64,000 nt of DNA from positions 109,168,643 through 109,232,642 of the forward strand of contig NC_062220.1 in the NCBI RefSeq assembly GCF_902686445.1, in the 5' to 3' direction. Shown here in pieces: positions 10,939 through 22,830 of this stretch (position 1 is its first letter; each line of letters begins with the position of its first letter). The translations under genes and the position numbers were made by a program. Under the pieces are notes generated by a model. It saw only the letters and a program-made list of their open reading frames with translations. It searched no databases and had not been told where the DNA came from. Origin of the DNA: Sciurus carolinensis. Taxonomy: Eukaryota; Chordata; Mammalia; Rodentia; Sciuridae.

Positions 10939-11368
10939 AAGAATCCTTGGGTGAACATTGCAGATCTAAAATATAACAGGCAACTAGGGGGGAAAACACA
11001 ATGAGAACCAGGTCAACCTCAAAACAAAAGAACTCAATGAAACCTAAACTTGAACATCTGACATTTTTAGTTTCAGTACTGAATTCTAGAGTTCCTTGGG
11101 TCCTGTCTTGGGAATTAGGCACAATTTCTTTTTAGATATTTCAAGTTGTGGTACTATCTCTAAACAATAAGACAAAGCAAAACTAGACAAAAAGGTCTTC
11201 ATTTTCACTGATTGTTTTGAGTAAATGTATTGGTATTTACAAATTCGGGGATGATATTTGATTTTCAGTTACTGTTTTGATACAATGTTCTGATGATTCT
11301 ATAATTTATTGTATAGAGATTTATTTAATTTTTCTTACAACAAAATACTATGTTGTTCTGTGAATGTT
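10939..11368. other. Unique AT-rich spacer before L1-B
   Basis: No repeat recognised. The minus-strand 81-codon frame at 10877-11122 overlaps the LTR edge and shows no domain. Confidence 0.4.
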
Positions 11369-11379
11369 ACATAAATACA

Positions 11380-12800
11380 GAGATCCAAGATGGTGGACTA
11401 GAGGGAGGCTGCATTCCTTGTCGCTCTGTAACTTCAGTTTCAAGCAGAGGATATCTATTTCTTGGTGAGGCAGTTTTTGCTGCTTATCGATCCCCTGCTG
11501 TTTACCCTGTTTGTTGGCTGTGATCACCTGCAGTCTGCCAGCATATTGACGCCTTTTTTGAGTGCAGATTGCTCACTGCTAGGCACCTATCATCTGCCAT
11601 TTGCCTGCCTCTCACCTGTCCATTGCCTGCCTTACACCTATCCATCACCCAACGCACGAGGTTCACCTCCCGATCGTCCGACAACAGTCAGCAAACTGAT
11701 CGCCAACCACCAGTGGAGCACCAGCTGCCTGCTATTGCCTGGAAGTTCACTGTAATAGTACCTACAGGTTTGATTACACGTGGCTGCCGCCATTTTGAGA
11801 CAACAGCCAGGCCCCATAGGACTCCTGGCCAGACTGACTCAGCCCTGTCTCCAGGATCCCTCAGCCCAACCGATCCCTCCCTGCCTCCAGGGCCCTCACT
11901 TCGACTGACTGCTCCCTGATGCCAGGACCCCCAGAACAACTGACTGCGCCCTATCACGGGGACCCCACACGGACTGATTGCACTCGGCCCCCAGGATCAC
12001 GCAACCACACCAAACACACCCGATCTCCAGGACCCCTGCCTGACCAACACCACCCTGCCTACAGGACCTCCAGTTGACCACATCCACACCCTGACCTGCA
12101 GCTCTCCATTTGCCAACACATTTGGAAGCCAGAGCAGCCATCTTGGATAATCCTGGAAGCCATAGCTCCGATCTTTGGGTGGGGCAAATCTGATCCTGAC
12201 ACTCCTGCTGGAGACCTGAAGCTCATTGTCAGGTACCTCTCATGCATCAGGCTACTGAAGACTGGGAGGTTTCATTACTATATGACTGTTATACTGTAGA
12301 TTTTCGTTTTTCTCCTTATTGAAAAATTTTAAGTTTTTATTTCTTTACTTTTCTTGCTCTCTTTTCCTTTTATTTACCTGTTCCGTCAGAGTCTCTTTCT
12401 CCCTTTTTTGCATGCTAACATCCAATTTCTTTTGATTACACTCTCATTCTTTCTATTATCTAGTACTTCTGTATATTCTTTTTTTATCCTATTAACAGCC
12501 ACATTCTATATCCCTCTGCATCCTCTTTGTCCTCCATTAGAAACTGCAGACCTTATTGCAAATCTGTTTGTTTTACTGAAGATAATATTTGAACTCATTC
12601 TGTTTATTATGACAATATTGTTACTGTCCTTATAGGGGCTATTTGGTCTAGGATTGCATAGTGTCTGATTTGGGTACTGCTAATATTGATGTCCCCTTAA
12701 AGAAAAGGTTTTGGAAAACTATAGGACCACTATAAGCCTATAGGGGGGAATCTGCAATACCCCAGATCTGCACTGCTAGAGGGGAAGATACATGAACAAC
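11380..12800 (+). promoter_or_regulatory. L1-B 5' UTR
   Basis: About 1.4 kb before ORF1. A YY1-like site at the extreme 5' end fits an L1 promoter. The first 850 bases are C-rich, with repeated 'cctgcc', 'gacccc' and 'ccaggac' words, and the last 500 bases are T-rich. It shares with L1-A and L1-C only the start and a 'caggctactgaag' and 'ctgggagg' segment before ORF1, so it belongs to a different promoter type. Open frames here on both strands follow composition and are not supported as genes. Confidence 0.75.
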
Positions 12801-13809
12801 ATGAAAAAACAAGGAAGAAAATGATCAAACAAATCTAGATTCTATATTAATAGGATCCAATGTCAGTATATTAGAAGAAATGTCAGAAAAGGACTTCAGA
12901 TTATACATGATTAAGATGATTCGAGAAGCAAAGGAAGAGATAAGAGAGCAAATGCAGGCAATGAATGATAATACCAATAAGCTGAAAGAGCATCTGCAGG
13001 AAGCAAAAGATCATTTCAACAAAGAGATAGAGATTCTCAAAAATAACCAAATGGAAATCCTTGAAGTGAAGTAAACAATAAACCAAATAAAAAACTCAAT
13101 GGAAAGCATCACCAAAAGAGTAGACAACTTGGTAGACAGAACCTCAGACAATGAAGACAAAATATTTAATCTTGAAAATAAAGTTTCCCCAACAGAGAAG
13201 ATGGTAAGAAATCATGAACAAAATCTCCAAGAACTATGGGACATCATGAAAAGACCAAATTTAAGAATTATTGGGATTGAGGAAGGCTTAGAGAAACAAA
13301 CCAAAGGAATGAACAATCTATTCAATGAAATAATATCAGAAAATTTCCCAAACCTGAAGAATGAAATGGAAAATCAAATATAAGAGGCTTACAGAACACC
13401 AAATGCACAAAATCACAACAGATCCACATCAAGGCAGATTTTATTGAAAATGCCTAACATTCAAAATAAAGATAGGATTTTGAAGGCCGTGAGAGAAAAG
13501 TATCAGATTACATATAGGGGGAAACCAATTCGGATAGAAGCAGACTTTTCAACCCAGACTCTAAAAGCTAGAAGGGCCTGGAACAACATATTTCAAGCTC
13601 TGAAAGAACATGGTTGCCAACAAAGAATCCTATACCCAGCCAAACTAACCTTCAGATTTGAAGATGAAATAAAATCCTTCCTTGATAAACAAAAGTTTAA
13701 AGAATTTACAAATAGAAAGCCTGCACTTGAGAATGTTCTCAACAAAATATTCCATGAGGAGGAAATGAAAAACAACAATGTACATCAGCAAAGGGAGGAA
13801 CTACCTTAG
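12801..13809 (+). pseudogene. L1-B ORF1 remnant
   Basis: Aligns over its whole length with the intact ORF1 of L1-C. The start codon equivalent is at 12801. A shift within the first 80 bases puts the rest in the frame of 12880-13809, which has nonsense codons at 13072-13074 and 13381-13383. The coiled coil, the RRM-like 'NLRIIGIEEG' and the C-terminal 'YPAKL' are all recognisable. The A-run that shifts the frame in L1-A reads 'ctcaaaaataacc' here. Not translatable as a full protein. Confidence 0.9.
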
Positions 13810-15773
13810 AGAAAAACGACTCAAAGGAGAAACCAAGCCAACTTAAAAACCAAAAATAAGCCAAATGACTGGGAATACAAATCATTTCTCAATAATAACC
13901 CTGAACATTATTGGCCTAAACTCAGCAATCAAAAGACATAGACTGGCTGAATGGATTAAAAAGAAAGACCCAACAATATGCTGCCTGCAAGAGACTCATC
14001 TCTCAGAAAAAGACATCCACAGACTAAAGGTGAAAGGATGGGAAAAATCCTACCACGCACATGTACTCAGTAAAAAAGCGGGAGTTTCCATCCTTATATC
14101 AGATAAAGTGGACTTCAAGCCAAATTTAGTCAAAGGGATAAAGAAGGACATTTCATACTGCTTAAGGGAACCATAAATCAGGGAGACATAATGATAGTAA
14201 ATATTTATATCCCAAATAATGGTGCATCCCTGTGCATCAAACAAATCCTTCTCAATTTCAGGAATGAAATAGACCACAACACAATAATTCTGAATGACTT
14301 TAATGCACTGCTGTCACCACTAGATAGATCTTCCAAACAAAAACCAACCAAAGAAACCATAGAACTCAATAACATAATCAATAACCTAGACTTAATAGAC
14401 ATATATAGAATATTCCATCCATCAACGAGCAGATTCACTTTCTTCTCAGCAGCACATGGAACCTTCTCGAAAATAGACCATATGTTATGCCACAAAGAAG
14501 CCCTCAGGAAATGCAAAAAAATAGAGAGACTGCCTTGTGTTCTATCAGATCATAATGGACTGAGAGTAGAAATCAATGACAAAATAAAAAACAGAAATTA
14601 CTCCAAAACCTGGAGACTAAATAATATGCTATTGAATGAAACATGGATAGCAGAAAATATCAGGGAGGAGATAAAAAAAAATTCTTAGAGGTCAATGAGA
14701 ATGACGATACAGCATATAAAAATCTCTGGGAAAGTATGCAAGCTGTACTAAGAGGAAATTTCATTGCATGGAGTGCATTCCAGAAAAGAATGAAGTCAAT
14801 AACTAAATGGCCTAACATTACAGCTCAATGCTCTAGAAAAAGAAGAACAGAATTACAGCAAAAGTAGTAGAAGACAGGAAATATTAAAATCAGAGCTGAA
14901 ATCAATGAAATTGAAACAAAAGAATTAAAAAAATTGAGAAAACAAAAAGTTGGTTCTTTGAAAAAATAAACAAAATAGACAAACCCTTAACCACACTAAC
15001 AAAGAGAAGGAGAGTGAAAACTCAAATTATTAAAATTTGTGATGAAAAAGGAAATATCATGACAGACACCACTGAGATACATAACATAATGAGAAGCTAC
15101 TTCGAAAATCTGTATTCCAACAAAATAGAAAGTACCGAAGACATAGACAAATTTCTAGAGACATATGCTCCTCCCAAACTGAACCAGGAAGACATACACA
15201 ATTTAAACAGATCAATATCAAGCAATGAAGTAGAAGATGCCATTAAAAACCTACCATCCAAGAAAAGTCCAGGACCAGACGGATTCTCAGCCAAGTTCTA
15301 CAAGACCTTCAAAGAAGGACTCATTCCAATACTTCTCAAAGCATTCCAGGAAATAGAAAAGGAGGGTACCCTACCAAACTAATTCTATGAAGCTAATATC
15401 ACCCTCATACCCAAACCAGGAAAAGATGCATCAAGGAAAGAAAATTTTAGACCAATTACCTTGATGAATATAGAAACAAAGATCCTTAACAATATATTGG
15501 CAAAATGTATCCAAAAACATATTAAGAAAAGCATTCACCACAATTAAGTGGGGTTCATCCCTGGAATGCAAGGATGGTTTAACATCCATAAATCAATAAA
15601 CTTAATCCATCATGTCAATAGACTTAAGGGTAAGAATCATATGGTTATTTCAATTGACGCAGAAATAGTGTTTGACCAAATACAACACACCTTCATGCTC
15701 AAAACACTAGAAAAAATAGGGATAGTAGGAACATACCTGAACATTGTAAAGGCTATTTATGCTGAGCCCATGT

Positions 15774-15796
15774 CCAACATCACTCTTTTGGAACAA

Positions 15797-15835
<39 letters not shown>

Positions 15836-15925
15836 GGGTGCTGGGGAACTGAACCCAGGGTCTTGTGCTTACAAGGCAAGCACTCTATCGACTGAGCTAT
15901 CTTCCCAGCCCCCAACATCACTCTT
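15774..15925 (-). mobile_element. ID SINE inside L1-B ORF2, with 14-base target duplication
   Basis: The direct repeat 'ccaacatcactctt' at 15774-15787 and 15912-15925 flanks the insert. On the minus strand the insert reads 'gctgggaagatagctcag' (A box), 'gagtgcttgccttg', 'ctgggttcagttcccc' (B box), then about 35 A's, then a short unique tail of 11 bases before the target copy. This is a simple tRNA-Ala-derived ID element without a B1 half. The unique tail fits an RNA that ran past the A-tract to a pol III stop before it was copied by L1. Confidence 0.93.
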
Positions 15926-17670
15926 AATGGAGAAAAACTGAAACCATTCATTTTAAAAATGGGAACAAGACAGCGATGTCCTCTTTCACCACTTCTATTC
16001 AATATTGTCCTCAAAACTCTAGCCAGAGCAATTAGACAGACTAAAGAAATTCAAGGGATACAAATAGGAAAAGAGGATCTTAAACTGTTACTATTTGCGG
16101 ATGACATGATTCTATATTTAGAGGATCCAAAAAACTCCTCCAGAAAACTACTAGACCTCATCAATGAATTCAGCAAAATAGCAGGCTATAAAATCAACAC
16201 ACATAAATCTAAAGCATTTTTAAACGCAAGCGATGAAACATCTGAAAGGGAGATAAGGAAAACAACTCCATTTGCAATAGCCTCAAAAAAAAAAATACTT
16301 GGGAATCAATCTAAACAAAGAGGTAAAAGATCTCTACAATGAAAACTACAAAACATTGAAGAAAGAAATTAAGGAAGACCTTAGAAGGTTAAAAGATCTC
16401 CCATGTTCTTGGATAGGCAGAATTAATATTGTCAAAATGGCCATACTACCTAAAGTGCTATACAGATTCAGTGCAATTCCAATTAAAATTCCAATGTAAA
16501 ATTTCCAATCACAGAAATAGAGCAAGCAATCATGAAATTCACCTGGAAGAATAAGAAATCCAGAATAGCTAAAGCAATCCTTAGCAGGAAGAATGAAACA
16601 GGGAGTATCGCAATACCAGAACTTCAACTATACTACAAAACAATAGTAACAAAAATGGCATGGTATTGGCACCAAAATAGACAGGTAGATCAATGGTACA
16701 GAATAGAGGACACGGACACAAACCCAAATAAATACAATTTTCTCATACTAGACAAAGGGGCCAAAAATATGCAATGGAGAAAATATAGCCTCTTCAACAA
16801 ATGGTGCTGGAAAAACTGGAAAACTATATGCAATAGAATGAAACTAAACCCCTATATCTCACCATGCACAAAAATCAACTCAAAATGGATCAAGGACCTC
16901 GAAATCAGACCAGAGACCCTGCATCTTATAGAAGAAAACGTAGGTCCAAATCTTCAACATGTCGACTTATGATCAGACTTCCTTAACAGGACCCCCATAG
17001 CACAAGAAATAAAAGCAAGAATCAACAACTGGGATAGATTCAAACTAAATAGCTTTCTCTCAGCAAAGGAAACTATCAGCAATGTGAAGAGAGAGCCTAC
17101 AGAGTGGGAGAAAATCTTTGCCACTCATACTTCAGATAGAGCACTAATTTCCAGAATCTATAAAGAACTCAAAAAACTCTACACCAAGAACACAAATAAT
17201 CCAATCAACAAATGGGCTAAGGAAATGAACAGACACTTCACAGAAGAAGACCTACAAGCAATCAACAAACATATGAAAAACTGTTCACCATCTTTAGTAA
17301 TAAGAGAAATGCAAATCAAAACTACACTAAGATTCCATCTCACCCGAATTAGAATGGTGATTATCAAGAATACAAGCAACAATAGGTGTTGGAGAGGATG
17401 TGGGGAAAAAGGTACACTCATACATTGCTGGTGGGGCTGCAAATGAGTGCAGTCACTCTGGAAAGCAGTGTGGAGATTCCTTAGAAAACTTGGAATGGAA
17501 CCACCATTTGTTCTAGCTATCCCACTCCTCAGCCTATACCCAAAGGACTTAAAATCAGCATACTACAGAGATACAGCCACATCAATGTTTATAGCTGCTC
17601 AATTTGCAATAGCCAGATTGTGGAACCAACCTAGATTCCCTTCAATTGATGAATGGATAAAGAAACAGTG

Positions 17671-17716
<46 letters not shown>
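17671..17716 (+). repeat. (TA)n(CA)n microsatellite within L1-B
   Basis: About 13 TA units followed by about 11 CA units replace the short 'tatatacacaatgg' present in the other L1 copies, so the microsatellite grew from an L1-coded seed. Confidence 0.95.
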
Positions 17717-17717
<1 letters not shown>

Positions 17718-17858
17718 ATGGAATATTACTCAGGCATAAAGAATAAGAAAATTATTGCATTTGCAGGCAAATGGATGAAATTGGAGAATATCATGCTGAG
17801 TGAGATAAGCCAATCTCAAAAAACTAAAGGACGAATGATCTCCCTGATAAGTGGATGA

Positions 17859-18087
17859 TGACACATAATGGGGGGTGGGAGGGGGTTAAGAATGGAGGAA
17901 GGAGGGACTGTATAGAGGGAAAAGAGGGGTAGAAGGGGTGGGGGGAAGGAAAATATAACAGAATGAATCAAACTTCATTACCCTATGTAAATCTACGATT
18001 ACGCAAATGGTATGCTGTTACTCCATGTACAAACAGAAACAATATGTATCCCATTTGTTTACAATAAAAAAATCTTCAAAAAATAAA
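17859..18087 (+). other. L1-B 3' UTR with polypurine tract and A-rich tail
   Basis: Contains the G-rich purine tract 'gggtgggagggggttaagaa' and further G/A runs to about 17955, then the conserved 'atgtatcccatttg' and a tail 'acaataaaaaaa'. The TTAGGG-like block found at the same place in L1-C and L1-D is absent: L1-B has only a single 'ggttaag' there. Confidence 0.85.
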
Positions 18088-18098
18088 ACATAAATACA

Positions 18099-19130
18099 AG
18101 CATTCCTTTAATCCAAAACATTTGAATTGTTTCTTGTCTTCCTCATTGTAAACCTTGACAAAGCATCACTAACCTTGTTCATACTGTGCTCTGTATTTAT
18201 AGTATTTGTCATCAGACTAGATTCCAGAATCATGGTTTCTGGTTCAAGGCGTATTTGTGTGTCTTGTGTGCACATGTGAATGGATATGAGTACAGATGTT
18301 GCCAAGATATGCTCTATGGGGTCTAGCCCACCATGTAACATTTGACCGTGTCTGTTTCATTGCAGTTTCACCATGAGATTTTTTTCAGATTCAGGAGGTT
18401 TTGCTGATTTAATGGATAAGAATTGGATCTAAATGCAATTTTCATTTGTTTTCTCTTCTTGTATTTGTTTTGAGTACATTTGACATCTTAGGAATCTGTT
18501 TCCTCTACACAGATTTAATTACTAATCTATATAGGAGAAACTAAGAAATTGAGCAGAGAGCTGCTAAGTCTTACTAGAGCTTTTGAAAATCTCATGATTC
18601 TAAGAAGACAAAATTAGATTTTAGTACTGACCTACGGAAGAAGTGCCTTGGTACATAACTGAAACTCTTAGAATCCCTGGAGGGCTTAGCCTTCCTTGTG
18701 GGGATACAATTGAGGGAGCCTTTAGAAGTCTGAAAACTAACATCAAAACAAGGCAGTCCCTCATAGGATCAAGGCTTTCTGCCTTAACATTGGTTGCAAC
18801 TAGGAATATAAAGAATGCTGTTTGGAGGAAGATAACATTCTTTCAGAGCCCCTAAAATAATTTAGTTGGGAAACAGAATATCACATCCTTTATTGTTATC
18901 CAGTAGCCAGTAAACAACGTTGTATTTTTCATTCACAATGTCTGGTATTTCCAAATTCTGCAGACAGGACCATAATGAAGATTCTGCAACAGGATCAAAC
19001 CCAGTGGTGATTCAAATATGACATGAGATAGAGATTTCAAAATAACTGAATAATATGTAAGAAGTATACTTTAAAAATGAGGAGTTTATTTATGTATCTG
19101 AAATCCATAAAAGAAAATGTGAATTCTACT
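18099..19130. other. Stretch with no recognised feature
   Basis: Ordinary AT-rich mammalian sequence. Small open frames at 18108-18341 and 18643-18855 show no domain and no splice-site context that I can defend. Confidence 0.35.
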
Positions 19131-19359
19131 TGGGTGTGGTGGCACATGCCTATAATCCCAGCAACTTGGGAAGCTGAGGCAGGAGAATCACAAGTTCAAA
19201 GCCAGCCTTAGCAATTTAGTGAGATCCTAAGCACTTTAGTGAGACCCTACCTCCAAAATAAAATATAAAAAGGACTAGGGATGTGGCTCAGTGGTTAAGT
19301 GTCCCTGGGTTCAACCCCTGGTACCAAAAAAATAAAAAATAAAAATAAAAATAAAAAAG
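19131..19359 (+). mobile_element. Composite B1-ID SINE, near full length
   Basis: B1 half from 'gggtgtggtggcacatgcct' through 'gctgaggcaggagaatcac' and 'gagaccctacctccaa', a short A-rich linker, then the ID half 'actagggatgtggctcagtg' and 'tgggttcaacccctggtacc', ending in an (A4T)n-type tail. This is one of the clearest copies and supports assigning the host to squirrels or close relatives. Confidence 0.93.
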
Positions 19360-19399
19360 GTGAATTATAGAATGTAATCATATAATTGAAATTAGAAAC

Positions 19400-20095
19400 A
19401 ACGCAAATGGTTTTTATAAGATATTAAATAAAGATGAAGAGGCAATTAATGAACTGGTAGACCAGGCATTAGAAAATAGCTAAATAGAAGCTTAGGAAAT
19501 GCAAAAAAGAGTGTATGAAATAATGAATTTTATTAAGATGTTCACAAAAAGTGTATTTGGAGTCTCAGATGACAAAGGCAATAGCTGAAGAGAGGAAAAC
19601 TGAGAATTTTCCAAAACTGCAGAAATATATCAGCTCACAGATTCAAGAATTTTTGTAGAACCCATGACAGATTGAAAACAAAATAATAAGACAAAATAAA
19701 GCACGAGATAAATCAAAGAAAAACTACTAAAAAAAGGTAAAAGAGAAGCTATTATAAAGAGAAAGAAAAAAATTCAAAAGTGCAACAGAGTAATGGTATC
19801 CTAAAATACCATTTATAATAGTAATGATATGTAGCAAAATAGGACGAGGGTACATATTTCAGGTACAGAAAGAAAACTCAAAGTAGAATTTCATGTGCAG
19901 TGCAAGTATCCTTCTGAAATTATGGGAAAATGAAATTTAAGAAAAACAAAAACATAAGTAATTTGTTACTGCTTGAAATAGTAAATAATTTTCTTTAGGG
20001 TGAAGGCAAATGAATCAAATGCAAGATCAGAGCTGCAGAAACTAAATAATAAGATCATAAAGGATTTGAAGTAATTAAAACTTTGTAGCTACAGT
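19400..20095 (+). pseudogene. Ancient L1 ORF1-region relic
   Basis: A-rich sequence with phrases typical of the ORF1 region of older L1s: 'gaattttccaaaactgcaga', 'atcagctcacagattcaaga', then a segment like 'aagacaaaataaagcacgag' and 'aaaagagaagctattataaa'. No frame stays open and the homology is patchy, so limits are approximate. Confidence 0.45.
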
Positions 20096-20175
20096 CAAAA
20101 AAGGTCCTACTTTTTAAAAAAAAATTCTGTGTCAATGTTGAAGTCACATGTAGAATCAAAAACCTTGAATGTCTG

Positions 20176-20176
<1 letters not shown>

Positions 20177-20222
<46 letters not shown>
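20177..20222 (+). repeat. (GT)n microsatellite
   Basis: About 22 uninterrupted GT units. Confidence 0.98.
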
Positions 20223-20224
<2 letters not shown>

Positions 20225-20458
20225 ATGTTATAATGGGGACCCTGCTAGAATGCATCTAGAAAGAGGCCAGGGTTTGGAAGATGGGGAGTGGTGAGAATGG
20301 AAGGATTCTCAGGCAAGGTGGAAAGGTGGGTGATCACTTTATAGAAGAAAGGTGCAAATTTAAAGTATTGGAAATCACATTGAATGAAATTGGAAATTCA
20401 GAGTGACATATTTTAACTTAAGTACCATGTGTACATGAGTAAAGTCAACTAAGGATGA

Positions 20459-20652
20459 CTTTTTTTGTGTGTGGTACTAGATAGAGATTGAACTCAGGGC
20501 ATTTACCACTAAGTTAACTCCTAGTCCTTTTTATTTATTTTATATTTTGAGACAGTCTCTTTCTAAATATCCCAGGCTAACCTTAAACTTGTCAGCCTGC
20601 CTCAGTCAGTTGAGTAACTGGTATTAAGGTGTACGCCACTACATCTGGCTTA
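20459..20652 (-). mobile_element. Composite B1-ID SINE, diverged
   Basis: Plus strand shows 'gtggtactagatagagattg', 'ccactaagttaactcctagt' (ID complement), then 'tattttgagacagtctcttt' and 'cctgcctcagtcagttgagt' (B1 complement). Many substitutions make it one of the older SINEs in the window. Confidence 0.8.
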
Positions 20653-20779
20653 AAGATAACTCATGAGAGTCCTAGAATCACAAAATTGTGAAAATATTTC
20701 TGAGTTTATTATTTTATATTATTCTGACAGTCATTATTATTTTTCTATAGCCTACCTGATTAAAAAAAAAGTCTGTCCT

Positions 20780-21508
20780 TTCTTCTGATGATAGGCACAT
20801 ACGCTGGTTTCATAACTTGGCTACTGCGGGTTGTGCTGCTGTAAACATTGATATGCCTGTATCACCATAATATGCTGGTTTCAGTTATTTTGAATAAATA
20901 CTAAGGAATGGGAGAGCTGGGTTATATGGTGCTTCCATTGCTAGTTTTTGAGGAATCTCCACACTGCTTTCCAGACTGCATGTAATAATTTGCAGTTGCA
21001 CCAACAATGTATGAATATGCCTTTCCCCCACAGCCTTGTCAGTATTTATTATTATTATTTGTATTTTTGATGATTGCCATTCTGAATGGAGATGAAATCT
21101 CAATGTGATTTTGATTTGCATTTCCCTGATTGCTAGTGATGCTGAATTTTTAAAATAAATCTCTTGGCCATTGCATTTCTTCTTTTGAGAAGTATCTGTT
21201 CAGTTATTTTGCTCATTTATTAATTGTATTATTTGTATTTTTCATGTTAAGTTTTTTGAATATTTAAATATTCTGGATATTAATCTCCTATCAGAGGAGT
21301 ATCTGCAAAGATCCCCCATTCTACAGCTTCTCTTTTCATGCTCTTATTTTCTTTGCTAGGCAGAAGTTTTCAAACTTGATGCCATCCCATTTACTGATCC
21401 TTGGTTTCATTTCTTGTACTTTAAGAGTCTTGTTAAGGAAGTCAGTGCCTATGCCAATATGTTGGAGTTTTTAGTCTATATTTTCTTCTAGCAGTTGCAA
21501 ATTCATAT
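20780..21508 (-). mobile_element. Inverted 5' block of a twin-primed old L1 (ORF2 C-terminal region)
   Basis: The minus strand encodes the ORF2 C-terminal region. A frame at 20885-21121 begins 'MQIKITLRFHL', like '[11 protein letters not shown]' in L1-B, L1-C and L1-D. It lies head to head with the plus-strand L1 3' end that follows, and the two blocks meet at nearly adjacent L1 positions. This is the classic product of twin priming during reverse transcription. Confidence 0.8.
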
Positions 21509-21862
21509 TTACACATGATGGAGTTTCACTCAATCATAAAGAAGAATGACATTATGGCACTTGTTGAATATCATGCTAAATGAAATAAACCAGACTCAGA
21601 ACGTCAAGGATAGGATGTTGTCTCTTTTATGAAGAAATTAAAATACGGAAGAAAAGTGGGGGGGAATATTCTATGAAAATAGAAAGGAGATCAGATGAGA
21701 GGAGTAAGGGCATTGAGGACATTGAGAAAACAAGAGCATTGAGGGGAGAAAAGAGAGGAACCCTGGAATGGAATTGACCAAGTTATGCTACGAACATATG
21801 TGACTATACCATGTAAATTTCACCTTTATGTATATCTATAAAGTACTAATTTAAAAACCTAC
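21509..21862 (+). mobile_element. Plus-strand 3' block of the same twin-primed L1
   Basis: Starts at the L1 phrase corresponding to 'tatacacaatggaatattac' (here 'tttacacatgatggag'), runs through 'gaatatcatgctaaatgaaa' and 'ccagactcagaacgtcaagg' to the purine-rich 3' UTR and an AT-rich end. Together with the inverted block it forms one insertion of about 1.1 kb. Confidence 0.8.
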
Positions 21863-22739
21863 AGATCAATAGAAGGAAGACAAGTAAAGGAAGGGGAACA
21901 GGGGGAGGAAGGAGGAGAGAGAAAGAGGAAGTTCTGGAGTTTGAAGTAGAGCCAATTATATTCCATGCTTTTATGATTATTTCAAAATGAACCTCAATAT
22001 TATGTATAATGCACTAATAACAACATAAAAAGTCCAGCATTTGAAACAGGTATACTTTTTTCTGTTTTACTCAATACATTTATTGGAATCGATTTTTAAA
22101 AGCATTTTTGTCTGAGAGATTATGTGTCTGACATTGTGCTAGTTACAGGAGGTTTATGAAAGTTTAAAATTTTGTTTTATCCTCATGAAGCTTGCAATCT
22201 TGTAAGATAATCTTTAAAGTAGGAAAAAGAAAACTGTAGAGTATGTGAAGAGCTTATAGTAGAAGCACCTAAAGAAACCTACAGAAAAACTACTCAAAAT
22301 CCATCCTACAGGAAGGGGTTTTCTTCACTGAATATTATGGCATTGGAGAGAAAGATTAAGGTATAAAAGAGAGGTATCAGGTGAATGAGGGGTTTGTGTG
22401 GTAGTGGTGGGTACAAAGTAGATAGAGAGGGAACAAAGCATGTACCAAGGCAGACAGGTGTCAAATTGTGGTTTAGGGTGATGGCAAGAAATTCAGTGTC
22501 TTGCTGCATGCTCTGAGTATGGACAAATGGCAAGGAATGATGCTGGATATAAATACAGTATCTTCTTTATCTTGAGTGATTTTAAAGAAGAGAATAATAT
22601 GACTTTTGCATTATAGAAATGTGACACTGAACCTTGTATATGAACTATAAGTCTAGAACCAAGAACCAACAAAGAGGTAGGTTCAACTATAAAATGAAAT
22701 TATGGTGGAAAGCAGAATGGTGGACATTTGCCCAAGAAC
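21863..22739. other. Mostly unrecognised sequence; purine tract and a possible ancient LINE trace
   Basis: A G/A-rich low-complexity run occupies about 21874-21942. Around 22075-22215 the words 'tctgacattgtgctagttac' and 'atcctcatgaagcttgcaat' resemble very old L2/CR1-type relics, without enough match to be sure. Nothing else is identifiable. Confidence 0.35.
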
Positions 22740-22830
22740 TAGAGACGTCTTAATGGTATCTCACTTTATCTTCATGATAACCCTAGGCATATTATCATTA
22801 TTATTATACAGGTACAAAGCTTACGCCCTG
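22740..22830 (-). mobile_element. MIR SINE relic
   Basis: The plus-strand phrase 'tttatcttcatgataaccct' followed by 'attatcattattattataca' is the reverse complement of the MIR 3' part. Short and diverged. Confidence 0.45.

Larger units (their letters stand above)
13865..17858 (+). pseudogene. L1-B ORF2 remnant, interrupted by an ID SINE
   Basis: Covers endonuclease, reverse transcriptase and the cysteine-containing C-terminal region, split into about ten frames by shifts and stops (for example stops near 15382, 15546 and 17446). Endonuclease motifs 'CLQETH' and 'SDH' remain, but the 'GDFN' position reads N-D-F-N. The reverse-transcriptase motif FADD is kept at about 16095-16106. An ID SINE lies at 15788-15911. 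The C-terminal stop is at 17856-17858. A TA/CA microsatellite has grown at 17671-17716, where other copies read 'tatatacacaatgg'. At the two ORF2 positions where L1-C and L1-D are damaged, this older copy is in frame. Confidence 0.92.
11369..18098 (+). mobile_element. LINE-1 element L1-B, full length with target-site duplication
   Basis: An 11-base direct repeat 'acataaataca' at 11369-11379 and 18088-18098 brackets a complete element of about 6.7 kb: 5' UTR (11380 to about 12800), ORF1, ORF2, a purine-rich 3' UTR and an A-rich tail. The 5' end again starts with a YY1-like 'ccaagatggtgg' (11385-11396), but the promoter region differs from that of L1-A and L1-C and has no 595-bp repeat. Both ORFs have many stops and frameshifts, so it is older than L1-A, L1-C and L1-D. 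Its ORF2 was later hit by an ID SINE. Confidence 0.95.

Noticed and set aside
11462..12247. Several overlapping 60-116 codon frames in the L1-B 5' UTR
   Set aside because: They lie on both strands of a C-rich non-coding leader and do not match each other or the other L1 promoters.
19280..19330. tRNA gene suggested by A-box and B-box sequences
   Set aside because: These are the tRNA-derived ID half of a SINE, with an A-rich tail and no cloverleaf; the same applies to the other SINEs.
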